A DNA stretch of 64,000 bases from CAVUMR01 sp963742715. Its GTDB lineage: Bacteria; Actinomycetota; Actinomycetes; Mycobacteriales; Micromonosporaceae. Shown piece after piece: positions 1 to 8,400 of the stretch. The DNA is taken from assembly GCA_963742715.1 (NCBI GenBank), contig CAVUMR010000003.1, positions 806,001 through 870,000 of the forward strand. Reading direction: 5' to 3'. How positions within the stretch are numbered: the stretch's first letter is position 1; each line of letters opens with the position of its first letter. Below the pieces are notes generated by a model. That model worked only from the letters and a program-made list of their open reading frames with translations, had not been told where the DNA came from and did no database searches. The position numbers and the translations under genes were made by a program.

Positions 1-1473
1 CCGGATGCTGGACGCGCCCACCACGTCCAGTGAACGGGTGAGCTGCTCGGAACCGAACACCGCGGCCTGGCCCGGTACGTCCTCGGCGAAGTTGCCGAGC
101 CCGGGGGTGCCGCGCCCGCCCGGCAACGAGGAGATCGCGGCCGGGTTGCCGCCGGGCGGGTTCCCGATCGACTGCGGCGGCCCCAGGATCTCGACCGTGG
201 TACCGGCCGCGGCCAGCCCCGGGTAGTCGCCGGCGCGGTACCCGTTCGTGATGAGCTCGTCGCGCCGCACGTCGAAGCCGGTCACCCGGCTGTACGTGAA
301 CGACCGGCCGGGGTCGGCGCCCCGGTGCCGCAGGAAGTGGTCGAACCACTGCAGGGTCAGGAACTTCACCCGGTCGTCGTCGGCCGGCGAGGCCTGGCCG
401 TCGTGTCCGCCGGAGTACCAGGCGACCCGCACCGGCGTACCGTGCGCCGCGATGCCGCGCGCGTTGGCGTCCGCTTCGCTGAGCGGGAACAGGCTGTCGG
501 CCATCCCCTGTACCAGCAGGGTCGGTGCGCTGATCCGATCCAGCACGCTGGCCGGACTGGACCGGCGGAGCAGCGCGAGAGTGGCCGGATCGGCGCGGCC
601 GGCGGTGGCCAGCTGCTGGTACGCCCGGCACACGTCGAGCGCGAACCGGCCGCAGGCCGGGTCCGGGTTGACCTGCGGGGCGGACACCCCGTCCGAACCG
701 TTGTCCGCGGCGGCCTCGGTGCCGGGGAGGTCGGTCCCACCGAACGCGGCGAGGAACAGCGAGCCGGCCCACGCCTTCTTGAACACCCCGGTGGTCGGCT
801 CGTCGGACCCCTCGCTGGTCGGCGCGACAGCCTGGTTCGGTACCAGCGAGTCGGCCAGGTCGTGCCAGGTGACCTGCGGCGCGAGCGCGTCGACGCGATG
901 GTCGTACGCGGCGAGCAGCAGCGCGAGCGCACCGCCGTACGAGCCGCCGGCCACCCCGAGCCGCGGGTCGCCCGGCCGGTCGAGCTGTACCTCCGGCTGC
1001 CGCGCGAGCCAGTCGACCAACCGGCGCGCGTCGTTGACCTCGTAGTCGGGGCTGTCCAGATGGATCTGCCCGGTGGACCGGCCGAAGCCACGGGCGGTCC
1101 AGGTGAGCACCTCGTACCCCTGGTGCGCCAGCTCCTTCGCGTCGGACTCGACGCTGAGCTTCGTACCGCCGAAGCCGTGCCCGAGCAGGACGGCCGGTAC
1201 CGGGTGCCCACGATCGGCGGTCTCCGGGATGTACCGCCGGGTGTCCAGGGTGACCGGTTCGTTGCCGGCCGGCCCGGACGAGACGGTGAGCAGGCGATCC
1301 TCGGTGCGGATCGGGATTCCACCGTCGCCTCGGGTCCAGATCACCAGCCCCGCGACGATGACCAGCACCGCCGCGGCCGCGATCCCCCGTCGCGCCCACC
1401 GGGAGAGCCGGCGCCAGCGACGGACCGCGCCGACAAGGTGTTCGCGCCGTAACCGCGGTTGCCGGACCGTCAT
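1..1473 (-). CDS. CocE/NonD (S15-type) alpha/beta hydrolase, membrane-anchored, partial
   Basis: The first 491 codons of a gene whose 3' end lies left of the window. After a basic N-terminus comes one hydrophobic segment (about residues 29-47), then an alpha/beta-hydrolase domain: a GHGFGG oxyanion-type loop near residue 98, nucleophile elbow GGSYGGA near 175, a candidate acid in QGMADS near 323 and a candidate base in GGHDGQ near 356. This order is typical of the X-Pro dipeptidyl-peptidase / CocE-NonD family, which cleaves ester or amide bonds; the real substrate cannot be told. The anchor suggests action at the outer membrane face. The ATG at 1473 has no ribosome binding site but is preceded by TACCGT six bases upstream, so the mRNA is probably leaderless. 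Confidence 0.85.
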   Translation of the reverse strand, partial: MTVRQPRLRREHLVGAVRRWRRLSRWARRGIAAAAVLVIVAGLVIWTRGDGGIPIRTEDRLLTVSSGPAGNEPVTLDTRRYIPETADRGHPVPAVLLGHGFGGTKLSVESDAKELAHQGYEVLTWTARGFGRSTGQIHLDSPDYEVNDARRLVDWLARQPEVQLDRPGDPRLGVAGGSYGGALALLLAAYDHRVDALAPQVTWHDLADSLVPNQAVAPTSEGSDEPTTGVFKKAWAGSLFLAAFGGTDLPGTEAAADNGSDGVSAPQVNPDPACGRFALDVCRAYQQLATAGRADPATLALLRRSSPASVLDRISAPTLLVQGMADSLFPLSEADANARGIAAHGTPVRVAWYSGGHDGQASPADDDRVKFLTLQWFDHFLRHRGADPGRSFTYSRVTGFDVRRDELITNGYRAGDYPGLAAAGTTVEILGPPQSIGNPPGGNPAAISSLPGGRGTPGLGNFAEDVPGQAAVFGSEQLTRSLDVVGASSIR

Positions 1474-1479
1474 GGCGCA

Positions 1480-1485
1480 ACGGTA
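1480..1485 (-). promoter_or_regulatory. -10 box of a leaderless transcript for the S15-type hydrolase
   Basis: TACCGT on the minus strand, followed by six bases and then the ATG at 1473. It fits the actinobacterial TANNNT-N6-start pattern seen at several other genes here. No clear -35 box. Confidence 0.5.
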
Positions 1486-1555
1486 CGCAGCCGCCGGTCG
1501 CGGTCCGGCAGAGGTCTCAGCCCCGCCTCAGGTCCTGGGCTGCTCCCCTTGGAAC

Positions 1556-1598
1556 GAGTACGGCGCCGGACCCGGTGAGGGGGTCCGGCGCCGTACTC
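1556..1598 (-). terminator. Hairpin terminator of hsp20
   Basis: A perfect 18-bp inverted repeat (1556-1573 with 1581-1598) around a 7-base loop, just after the Hsp20 stop codon. No T-run follows, as is usual for high-GC actinomycete terminators. It also separates hsp20 from the start region of the hydrolase. Confidence 0.8.
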
Positions 1599-1607
1599 CG
1601 CGTCGGG

Positions 1608-2033
1608 TCAGGCTTCGATCTGACGGGCACCGCCGTTGCCCGCGCCGACCACGATCTTGCGGGGCTTGGCCTGCTCTGCCACCGGAATCCGGAGGGTGAG
1701 CACGCCGTTGTCGTAGTTCGCCTCGAGCCGCTCCGGGTCGAGGGTGTCGCCGAGGAACAGCTGCCGGCTGAACGTGCCGGCCGGCCGCTCGGTCACCACC
1801 GTCTCCCGGTTGTCGCCGCCGCGGGTCGGGCGCTCCGCCTTGACGGTCAGCACGTTGCGCTCGACCTCGAGATCGATCGACTCCGGCCGGACCCCGGGCA
1901 GGTCGAACTCGACCACGAATGCCTCGCCGCTGCGGTAGGCGTCCATCGGCATCACCGCGGGGCGACTCGCCGTGCCGAATACCTGCTGGGTCACGCGCTC
2001 GAACTCACGGAACGGGTCAGTCCTCATCAACAT
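1608..2033 (-). CDS. Hsp20/alpha-crystallin small heat-shock protein
   Basis: A 141-residue ATP-independent holdase that binds unfolding proteins. The alpha-crystallin domain is clear: it opens around PAVMPMDAYRSGEAFVVEF, passes the FDLPGV strand, and ends with the conserved A-N-Y-D-N-G-V-L-T-L-R-I-P signature. Length is normal for actinobacterial Hsp18/Hsp20. I start it at ATG 2033 (MLMRTDPFREF) because GGAGG lies about ten bases upstream; an earlier start at 2075 would include leader sequence. It is divergent from a MerR-type regulator gene, the usual HspR-like control arrangement, and ends in a strong terminator. Confidence 0.93.
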   Translation of the reverse strand: MLMRTDPFREFERVTQQVFGTASRPAVMPMDAYRSGEAFVVEFDLPGVRPESIDLEVERNVLTVKAERPTRGGDNRETVVTERPAGTFSRQLFLGDTLDPERLEANYDNGVLTLRIPVAEQAKPRKIVVGAGNGGARQIEA

Positions 2034-2081
2034 CTGGATCGCACCTCCAGCCAGATCCCATCCACCAGCTGACAACAGAAA

Positions 2082-2110
2082 TCTATATCAGCGGGGTTAG
2101 GTCTTGTCCA
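2082..2110 (-). promoter_or_regulatory. Candidate hsp20 promoter
   Basis: On the minus strand: TGGACA (-35), 17 bases, TATAGA (-10), about 50 bases before the Hsp20 start. This is among the most consensus-like promoters in the window. Confidence 0.5.
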
Positions 2111-2125
2111 GTGATCTGTGCAAGA
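2102..2125. promoter_or_regulatory. Candidate MerR/HspR-type operator in the hsp20-merR gap
   Basis: TCTTG at 2102-2106 is mirrored by CAAGA at 2121-2125 and overlaps the hsp20 -35 box. The outer half-sites recall the HAIR element of HspR (CTTGAGT-N7-ACTCAAG), but the inner bases do not match, so this is tentative. Confidence 0.3.
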
Positions 2126-2176
2126 ATTCTGCGGCATGGAGGTTGGAACCCGCCCCGAACGCCGGGAGGTGATCGC

Positions 2177-2485
2177 ATGACCCTCGACCTGCCAGACAGC
2201 ACCCGTGGCCTGTACGGGATCTCCGTGGCCGCCGAGCTGGTCGGAATGCAACCCCAGACCCTCCGCCTGTACGAGCGGAAGGGGCTGGTGGATCCGGCGC
2301 GCACCGACGGCGGCACCCGCCGGTACAGCAACGACGATCTGACCCGGATCCGCCGGGTGGGCGAGCTGCTCGCGCTGGGGCTCAACCTCGCCGGCGTGAA
2401 GCTGGTACTCGAGCTGGAGCTGGAGACGCTCCAGCTCCAGCGGGAGCTGGCCGAGTACCGCGAGCAGGACAGCGACCAGCGGTAG
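2177..2485 (+). CDS. MerR-family (HspR-like) transcriptional regulator
   Basis: A 102-residue regulator with an N-terminal MerR winged-helix: GISVAAELVGM (first helix), then the TLRLYERKGLVDPARTDGGTRRYS signature region, followed by a leucine-rich coiled-coil dimerisation helix (ELELETLQLQRELAEY). It lacks metal-binding cysteines and is shorter than typical HspR. The start is ATG 2177 with GGGAGGTGATCGC directly upstream. Divergence from hsp20 suggests it represses that gene and itself. HspR-like function is inferred from context. Confidence 0.85.
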   Translation: MTLDLPDSTRGLYGISVAAELVGMQPQTLRLYERKGLVDPARTDGGTRRYSNDDLTRIRRVGELLALGLNLAGVKLVLELELETLQLQRELAEYREQDSDQR

Positions 2486-2572
2486 TCACCGGTGTGATCG
2501 CCGGCCAGCGCCCACTTGTCGTTGCGGGCCGTTGCGGGTCCGGCGGCCGGGCCGCTCGCTACGCTCGCCAGC

Positions 2573-4795
2573 GTGACCGCCAGCAGCCGCGATACGAGCC
2601 GCACCGGCGGCGCCGCCCTGACCCTGACCGCTGACCTGCGCCCGGCCGCGCTCGACGCGCGCCGCGGCATCGTCCGGCTGCACCCCGAGGTACTGGCCGC
2701 GCTGGGTCTGCGGGCCGGCGATCCGGTGCGGTTGACCGGACGGCGACACCGCGGGAATCGTGGCGACCGCACCACCGGACGCCAGCCGGGCACTGCTGTA
2801 CGCCGACGACCTGATCCTCGGCAACCTCGGCATTCGGGCGGGGCGCAGGTGACCGTGCAGGCGGCGCCGGTACAACCGGCCCGTACGGTCACCGTCGCCG
2901 GACCGGCCGAGATCGTCGCCGTGGTGTCGCCGGAGATGCTGCGGCTCGCGCTGCTCGGCAAGGTGGTGACCGTCGAGGACAACGTGTCGCTGCTGCCGCA
3001 GGACGTGGCGCCGATCGAGTCGGCCGGTACCTCGCGGTCGTTGGCCGAAGCCGCCCGGCGCAGCCTGTCCAACACGGTCGGGCTCGGCTGGACCAGCACG
3101 CTGCTGACCGTCACCGGAGCCGATCCCGGCGAAACCGGACTGGTCACCATGGACACCGTGGTCGGCTGGCGGGACGGGTCGGCCACCCACTCCAGTGCCA
3201 CCCCCGCGCCGGTACATGCCGCGCCGGAGGAAGACACCCTCGACCTGGACGATCTCGCCGGGCTGCGTACCCAGGCCGAGGAGCTGCGCGAGCTACTCGA
3301 CCTCGCCTTCCACCACCGCGAGGTGCTGGAGCGACTCGGCACCACCATGAACCTCGGAGTACTGGTCACCGGGCCGGCCGGCTCCGGCAAGTCGACGCTG
3401 GTCCGGGCCGTGGCGCACGAGGTGGACGCCCGGCTGGTCACGCTGTGGGCGCCGGGGGTTGCCGCGCTCGCGAACGATCCGGCCGCCGCTCGGTTGCGGG
3501 ACGCGGTCGCCGCCGCGACCGGTGGCACCGGGCCGGCGGTACTGCTCGTCTCGGACGTGGACGCGCTCGCCCCGCGGGACGAGCCCGGGCCACTGGCGAC
3601 GGTATTCGGGCAGGTGGTCGGGGACGCGCTCAAGGCCGGCATCGCGGTGGTGTGTACGACCAGCCGGCCGGAGTCGGTGGACCCGCGGCTGCGCGGCAGC
3701 GCGCTGCTCGGGCACGAGATCGCCATCCCGCTGCCGGACTCGGCGCAGCGCCGGGAACTGCTCGGGGTGCTGATCCGCGGCGTACCGCTGGCCGAGGACG
3801 TGAAGCTGGACGACGTGGCGGGTCGTACCCCCGGATTCGTCGCCGCCGACCTGCTGGCGCTGGTACGGGAGGCCGGGGTACGCGCGGCCATGCGGCAGAA
3901 GGACGCGGAGCTGCCGGCGGTGGGACAGGCCGACTTCGAGGCGGCCCTCGAGGTGGTCCGACCGACCTCGATGTCCGAGTCGTCGCTGGAGCTGGCCAAG
4001 ATCACTCTGGACGATGTCGGTGACCTGGTCGAGGTCAAGCAGCTGCTGGTCGAGTCGGTGCTGTGGCCGCTGACCTATCCGGACACGTTCGACCGGCTCG
4101 GGGTGGAGCCGCCGCGCGGGGTGCTGCTGTACGGCCCGCCCGGTTGCGGCAAGACGTACCTGGTGAAGGCGATCGCCGGCTCCGGCAAGGCGAACGTGCT
4201 GTCGGTCAAGGGCGCCGAGCTGCTGAGCAAGTGGGTCGGCGAGAGCGAGCGGGCGGTACGCGAGCTGTTCCGCCGGGCCCGGGACGCGGCTCCCACGCTG
4301 GTGTTCCTGGACGAGGTGGACGCGCTCGCGCCGGTACGCGGTCAGGCGAGCGACGGTGGTACCACCGACCGGGTGGTGGCTGCCTTGCTGACCGAGCTCG
4401 ACGGTGTGGAGACGCTGCGCAACGTGGTCGTCATCGGGGCCACCAACCGGCCGGACCTGGTCGACCCGGCGCTTCGCCGCCCCGGCCGGCTGGAGCGGAT
4501 GGTGTACGTACCGCCGCCGGACGGTGCCGCCCGCGGCGAGATCCTGCGCGCGGCGGCACGGTCGGTACCGCTGTCCGCCGACGTGGACCTGACGGCGCTC
4601 GGCGCCGACCTGGACGGGTTCAGCGCGGCCGACTGTACGGCGCTGATCCGGGAGGCGGCGCTGGCCGCGATGCGCGAGTCGCTGGACGCGGCCACAGTGA
4701 CCGCCGCACATGTAAAAGTCGCCCGGGAACGCGTCCGCCCGTCACTCGACCCGGCACAGGTCGCGGCGTTGGCCCGTTTCGCCGAAGATCACTGA
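2573..4795 (+). CDS. CDC48-like AAA+ ATPase with two AAA domains; internal compensated frameshift
   Basis: A 740-residue two-ring AAA+ protein of the CDC48/p97 type, expected to form hexamers that unfold proteins. An N-terminal double-psi-barrel-like domain (about 1-160) precedes D1 (Walker A GPAGSGKST near residue 267) and D2 (Walker A GPPGCGKT near 521, Walker B DEVDAL near 580, arginine-finger region LRRPGRLER). D1's Walker B is degenerate (SDVDAL, no catalytic Glu), so D2 is probably the main ATPase. Between about 2745 and 2847 the reading frame is wrong: the neighbouring frame encodes a family-like stretch (DTAGIVATAPPD..LLYADDLILGNL), so +1 and -1 indels cancel out. I start at GTG 2573 rather than TTG 2516, where family-like sequence begins. 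Confidence 0.88.
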   Translation: MTASSRDTSRTGGAALTLTADLRPAALDARRGIVRLHPEVLAALGLRAGDPVRLTGRRHRGNRGDRTTGRQPGTAVRRRPDPRQPRHSGGAQVTVQAAPVQPARTVTVAGPAEIVAVVSPEMLRLALLGKVVTVEDNVSLLPQDVAPIESAGTSRSLAEAARRSLSNTVGLGWTSTLLTVTGADPGETGLVTMDTVVGWRDGSATHSSATPAPVHAAPEEDTLDLDDLAGLRTQAEELRELLDLAFHHREVLERLGTTMNLGVLVTGPAGSGKSTLVRAVAHEVDARLVTLWAPGVAALANDPAAARLRDAVAAATGGTGPAVLLVSDVDALAPRDEPGPLATVFGQVVGDALKAGIAVVCTTSRPESVDPRLRGSALLGHEIAIPLPDSAQRRELLGVLIRGVPLAEDVKLDDVAGRTPGFVAADLLALVREAGVRAAMRQKDAELPAVGQADFEAALEVVRPTSMSESSLELAKITLDDVGDLVEVKQLLVESVLWPLTYPDTFDRLGVEPPRGVLLYGPPGCGKTYLVKAIAGSGKANVLSVKGAELLSKWVGESERAVRELFRRARDAAPTLVFLDEVDALAPVRGQASDGGTTDRVVAALLTELDGVETLRNVVVIGATNRPDLVDPALRRPGRLERMVYVPPPDGAARGEILRAAARSVPLSADVDLTALGADLDGFSAADCTALIREAALAAMRESLDAATVTAAHVKVARERVRPSLDPAQVAALARFAEDH

Positions 4796-4807
4796 GCCTC
4801 CACACCA

Positions 4808-4825
4808 GCGGGCGGCTGGGCCCGC
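4808..4825. terminator. Weak hairpin between convergent genes
   Basis: GCGGGC (4808-4813) pairs with GCCCGC (4820-4825) over a 6-base loop in the short gap between the AAA+ ATPase and the DUF3263 gene. Confidence 0.35.
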
Positions 4826-4829
4826 CGAA

Positions 4830-5144
4830 CTAAAGGTCGATGCCGAGTTTGCGGGCACCTCGTGCCCGCTGGCGGGCGGCGCGCAGCCGGCGCAGTCGCT
4901 TGACCAGCATCGGGTCGAACGCGAGCGCCTCGCTGTCGTCGATCAGCGCGTTCAGCACCTGGTAGTAGCGCGTCGCGGACATGTCGAACAGGTCGCGGAT
5001 CGCCTGTTCCTTGGCCCCGGCGTACTTCCACCACTGGCGCTCGAACGCGAGAATCTCCCGCTCCCGTCGGGTCAGGCCCGACGCGTGATCCCCGGTTTCG
5101 GCGGCGCGCTGCGGTAGCGGGTTCGCGGCGGCGGCGGCATCCAT
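4830..5144 (-). CDS. DUF3263 family protein
   Basis: A 104-residue protein of the actinobacterial DUF3263 family, whose function is unknown. Residues 25-75 carry the family core (LTRREREILAFERQWWKYAGAKEQAI, then MSATRYYQVLNALID), which looks like a helix-turn-helix DNA-binding fold; the C-terminus is basic (KRLRRLRAARQRAR). The ATG at 5144 has GAGGAG a few bases upstream; the frame is open further, but that extension is not family-like. Convergent with the AAA+ gene. Confidence 0.85.
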   Translation of the reverse strand: MDAAAAANPLPQRAAETGDHASGLTRREREILAFERQWWKYAGAKEQAIRDLFDMSATRYYQVLNALIDDSEALAFDPMLVKRLRRLRAARQRARGARKLGIDL

Positions 5145-5396
5145 TTCGCTCCTCGGACTCTCCGGCAGAACGGTCGGCCGTCCTGCGTAGCAGCGAATTA
5201 CAGCGATGTCATTCAGTCTCATTCAACCACGGCGGACGGTCGATGCCACTTAGCCCGAGGCCCGCAACGAGCCTCACACCGTCAACCCGGTCGTCCACCG
5301 GTTGTTCGCGGACAGAGGTTACCGACCGGGTACGACATCCTCACGGGGCGCCAACTTGGAAGAGGGATTCCGCAGGTCAGACGGGTACAACGAGGG

Positions 5397-6182
5397 TCAG
5401 ACCCGCACCACGGACACCCCGGCGGCCTCGAACTCGGCGACCCGCTGCTGGTTCGCGCTGGTGTCGGTGACCAGCGTGTCGACCTCGTCCACCGGGCAGA
5501 TCCGGGCGAAGGCGTGCCGACCCAGTTTCGAGCTGTCCGCGACCACCACGATCCTCCGGGCACGACCGGCCATCAGGTTGTTGATGGCGGCCTCTCCCTC
5601 GTTGTGCGCCGCCGCGCCGAGCTCGACATCCACCGCGTCCACGCCGAGGAACGCGATGTCCAGGGTCAGCTCGCGCAGTACGCCGGTGGCGAGCGGCCCG
5701 ATCAGCTCGTACGACTGGGGGCGCACCACGCCACCGGTCACCACCAGCTTGACGTGCGGCCGGACGATCAACTCGTTGGCGATGTTCAGCGCGTTCGTCA
5801 CGATCGTGAGCTGCTGGCCGTCCGCCGCGCCGATCAGATCCGCGCGGGTGGCCAGCGCCCGGGCCACCTCGGTGGTGGTCGTACCACCGTTGATGCCGAC
5901 CACCATGCCGGGCGCGACCAGTGCCGCCGCCGCGCTGCCGATCCGCTGCTTCTCCGGCGCGCGCTTGGCCGACTTGTACCGCAGCGGCAGGTCGTACGAC
6001 ACGCCGTTGGCGACCGCGCCTCCGCGGGTACGCGTGATCATCTGTTGCTGGGCGAGCTGGTCGAAGTCGCGCCGGATGGTGGCCTGGGACACCTGCAGCC
6101 GGCCGGACGCGTCCTCGACGCTGATCCGCCCCACCTCGGCCAGTACCTCGAGCAGGGCGTTCCAGCGCGCGTACCGGTCCAC
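5397..6182 (-). CDS. DeoR/GlpR-family transcriptional repressor of the amino-sugar operon
   Basis: A 261-residue DeoR-type regulator. The N-terminal winged helix (about 1-57) includes RISVEDASGRLQVSQATIRRDF; the rest is the DeoRC sugar-phosphate sensor domain with phosphate-loop INGGTTTTEVARAL and a VVVADSSKLGR loop. The start is GTG 6182 with GGGAGGG close upstream. It is divergent from the SIS-ROK-NagA-aldolase operon, so an AgaR-like role, sensing an amino-sugar phosphate, is the natural inference. Confidence 0.9.
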   Translation of the reverse strand: MDRYARWNALLEVLAEVGRISVEDASGRLQVSQATIRRDFDQLAQQQMITRTRGGAVANGVSYDLPLRYKSAKRAPEKQRIGSAAAALVAPGMVVGINGGTTTTEVARALATRADLIGAADGQQLTIVTNALNIANELIVRPHVKLVVTGGVVRPQSYELIGPLATGVLRELTLDIAFLGVDAVDVELGAAAHNEGEAAINNLMAGRARRIVVVADSSKLGRHAFARICPVDEVDTLVTDTSANQQRVAEFEAAGVSVVRV

Positions 6183-6203
6183 CGGCCCTCCCGAGGCTTG
6201 ACT

Positions 6204-6232
6204 TGAATAATGTTCAGGGGCGTCGTGCACAA
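6204..6232 (-). promoter_or_regulatory. Promoter of the DeoR gene with overlapping operator
   Basis: On the minus strand: TTGTGC, 17 bases, TATTCA. The -10 region lies inside an inverted repeat, TGAA-N5-TTCA (6204-6216), a plausible DeoR operator controlling both divergent units. No equally good promoter is visible for the sugar operon on the plus strand. Confidence 0.5.
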
Positions 6233-6344
6233 TGATGCGCGAAACTCGGGTACAACGTCGAGAGACGTGCGCGAAGCGTCGCGCAGTTCGGGTCGAAGAA
6301 GACAGACGCGCCACGGCGAGCCGACGGGCGAAAGTCGCGACAGA

Positions 6345-6400
6345 GCAGACACCGAGGGCAGGCCGCGAGGGCAGCCCCCGAGCGCAGACACCGAGGGCAG
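6345..6400. repeat. Direct repeat in the leader of the amino-sugar operon
   Basis: A 17-bp sequence (GCAGACACCGAGGGCAG) occurs twice, at 6345-6361 and 6384-6400, 39 bp apart, in the untranslated leader before the SIS gene. A related GCGAGGGCAG lies between them. Role unknown. Confidence 0.6.
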
Positions 6401-6421
6401 ACCCGGCCGGACAGGAGACGC

Positions 6422-7312
6422 ATGACTGCCACCGCTCAGCCACACGTGGTCGGCGAGATCGCGAGCCAGCCGGACTGCTGGCGCCGGTCGGCCGGGGTCG
6501 CCGCGGCACATCGCGACGCCCTCCCCCGACCCGGCGAGCGGGTCGCGGTGGTCGGCTGCGGCACCTCACTGTTCATGGCGCAGTCGTACGCGGTGCTCCG
6601 GGAGAGCGCCGGCCACGGCGAGACGGACGCGTTCCCGGCATCGGAGTTCCCGGCCGGCCGGCGGTACGACCGGCTCGTCGCGATCACCCGGTCCGGTACC
6701 ACCACCGAGGTGCTGCAGTTGCTGGGTCAGCTCACGGGTAGCCAAGCGGTCGCGATCACCGGCGACGGCGCGTCCCCGGTCACGGAGCTGGCCGGGCAGA
6801 CGGTCGTACTGGACTTCGCCGACGAGCGGTCGGTGGTACAGACCCGGTTCGCCACCAGCGCGCTGGCGCTGCTGCGGGCGCACCTGGGCGAGCCGGTCGA
6901 GCCGCTGGTCGCCGATGGCGAACGGGCGCTGGCCGAGCCGCTGCCGCTGGACCCGGCCACGATCGAACAGGTGACCTTCCTGGGTGTCGGGTGGACCGTG
7001 GGCCTGGCCAACGAGGCCGCGCTGAAGTGCCGCGAGGCGGCCACGTTCTGGACCGAGTCGTACCCGGCGATGGAGTACCGGCACGGCCCGATCAGCATCA
7101 CCGGCCCGGACCGGGCGGCGTGGCTGTTCGGCCCCGCCCCGGCCGGGCTCGCCGACGACGTGACGGCCACCGGCGGCACGCTCGTGACCAGCACCCTCGA
7201 CCCGCTGGCCGAGCTGGTCCGGGCGCAGCGGCTGGCGGTGGCGATCGCCACCCACCGCGGCCTCGACCCGGACCGTCCCCGGCACCTGACCCGCTCGGTC
7301 ATCCTCGACTGA
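6422..7312 (+). CDS. SIS-domain amino-sugar-phosphate isomerase/deaminase
   Basis: A 296-residue protein with two SIS folds, like the isomerase half of GlmS and the AgaS/NagB-II deaminases. It probably converts an amino-sugar phosphate (GlcN-6-P or GalN-6-P) to a keto-sugar phosphate plus ammonia. Seen: VVGCGTSLF and ITRSGTTTEVLQ, the sugar-phosphate loop of SIS domain 1; a second domain with FLGVGWTVGLANEAALKCREA; and MEYRHGP, the conserved C-terminal active-site motif. It starts at ATG 6422 with AGGAGACGC upstream and leads a four-gene operon. Confidence 0.9.
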   Translation: MTATAQPHVVGEIASQPDCWRRSAGVAAAHRDALPRPGERVAVVGCGTSLFMAQSYAVLRESAGHGETDAFPASEFPAGRRYDRLVAITRSGTTTEVLQLLGQLTGSQAVAITGDGASPVTELAGQTVVLDFADERSVVQTRFATSALALLRAHLGEPVEPLVADGERALAEPLPLDPATIEQVTFLGVGWTVGLANEAALKCREAATFWTESYPAMEYRHGPISITGPDRAAWLFGPAPAGLADDVTATGGTLVTSTLDPLAELVRAQRLAVAIATHRGLDPDRPRHLTRSVILD

Positions 7313-7320
7313 GCCGCGCC

Positions 7321-8400
7321 GTGAACCCCGACACCCCGGCCGGTGCCGCCGGACCGCCGCCGAGCGGCCCGGCCGACGTCGTGGTCGCTCTCGATGTCGG
7401 GGGTACGGCCATGAAGTGCGCCCTGGTCGATCTGGCCGGTACGGTCCGGCACGCCGAGCGCCGGGTCACGCCGCGCGAGCAGGGGCCGGCCGCGGTCGTG
7501 ACGGCCATCCTGGACGTGGCCGTCGAGCTGACCGCGCGCGCGACCGCGCTGGGGCTCACGGCCCGGGCGGTGGGCCTGGCGGTACCCGGAGTGGTGGACG
7601 AGGAGCACGGCGTCGCGGTGTTCGCCGGCAACCTCGGCTGGCGGGACGTACCGCTGCGGAAACTGGCCGCTGACCGGCTCGAACTGCCCACCGCGCTCGG
7701 CCATGACGTGCGCGCCGGTGGGCTGGCCGAGGCACAGCTCGGTGCCGGGCGCGGTCACCGGCACGTGCTGTTCGTGGCGATCGGTACCGGGATCGCGTCC
7801 GCGCTGATCGTCGACGGCCAGGCGTACCCGGGCGGGCACGGCTCGGCCGGAGAGTTCGGCCACATCGTGGTACAGCCGGGCGGTCCGCCCTGTGGGTGCG
7901 GCGGCCGCGGCTGCCTGGAAGCCGTCGCGTCCGCGTCCGCGGTCGCCCGCCGGTACACCGAACAGACCGGTGCGATCGTCAGCGCGGCGGAGGTGGCCGC
8001 CCGTACCGCAGCCGGAGAGCCGGCCGCGGCGGAGGTCTGGCAGCAGACGGTGGCCGTGTTGGCCGGCGGTCTGCACACCGCGATCACGCTGCTCGATCCG
8101 GAGGTGATCGTGCTCGGCGGCGGTCTCGCCGAGGCCGGCGACGCGCTGCTGGTACCGCTGGCCACCGGACTGGCCGAGCGGGTGACGTTTCAGCAGGTAC
8201 CCGTGCTGGCACGGGCCGCGCTCGGGGACGAGGCCGGCTGTCTCGGCGCCGCGATCCTCGGCCGGCGGCAACTCGACGGCCAGCTCGACGCGGCGTCGCC
8301 TCAGCCATCGGCCCCGCTGGCCGCACCGTCGGGACAGGTCACGCCGCACGGCGCCACCGGCCCGGCACAGCCCACCCACAACCCACCGGAGGTTTCATGA
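7321..8400 (+). CDS. ROK-family sugar kinase
   Basis: A 359-residue ROK kinase, expected to phosphorylate an N-acetylated amino sugar at C6. Motifs in order: ATP-binding DVGGTAMKCAL near the N-terminus, EFGHIVV with its conserved His, and the zinc-binding CGCGGRGCLE (CXCGXXGCXE signature). There is no N-terminal DNA-binding domain, so this is the kinase class, not a repressor. The last ~40 residues are Pro/Ala-rich beyond the usual end of the family. The start is GTG 7321, eight bases after the previous stop; the stop overlaps the nagA start (ATGA). Confidence 0.9.
   Translation: MNPDTPAGAAGPPPSGPADVVVALDVGGTAMKCALVDLAGTVRHAERRVTPREQGPAAVVTAILDVAVELTARATALGLTARAVGLAVPGVVDEEHGVAVFAGNLGWRDVPLRKLAADRLELPTALGHDVRAGGLAEAQLGAGRGHRHVLFVAIGTGIASALIVDGQAYPGGHGSAGEFGHIVVQPGGPPCGCGGRGCLEAVASASAVARRYTEQTGAIVSAAEVAARTAAGEPAAAEVWQQTVAVLAGGLHTAITLLDPEVIVLGGGLAEAGDALLVPLATGLAERVTFQQVPVLARAALGDEAGCLGAAILGRRQLDGQLDAASPQPSAPLAAPSGQVTPHGATGPAQPTHNPPEVS

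Noticed and set aside
325..1452. Long plus-strand open frames over the S15-type hydrolase (and similar mirror frames over most genes)
   Set aside because: High-GC shadow frames: Arg/Pro/Ala-rich, no family motifs, no ribosome binding sites, and opposite a gene with clear catalytic motifs.
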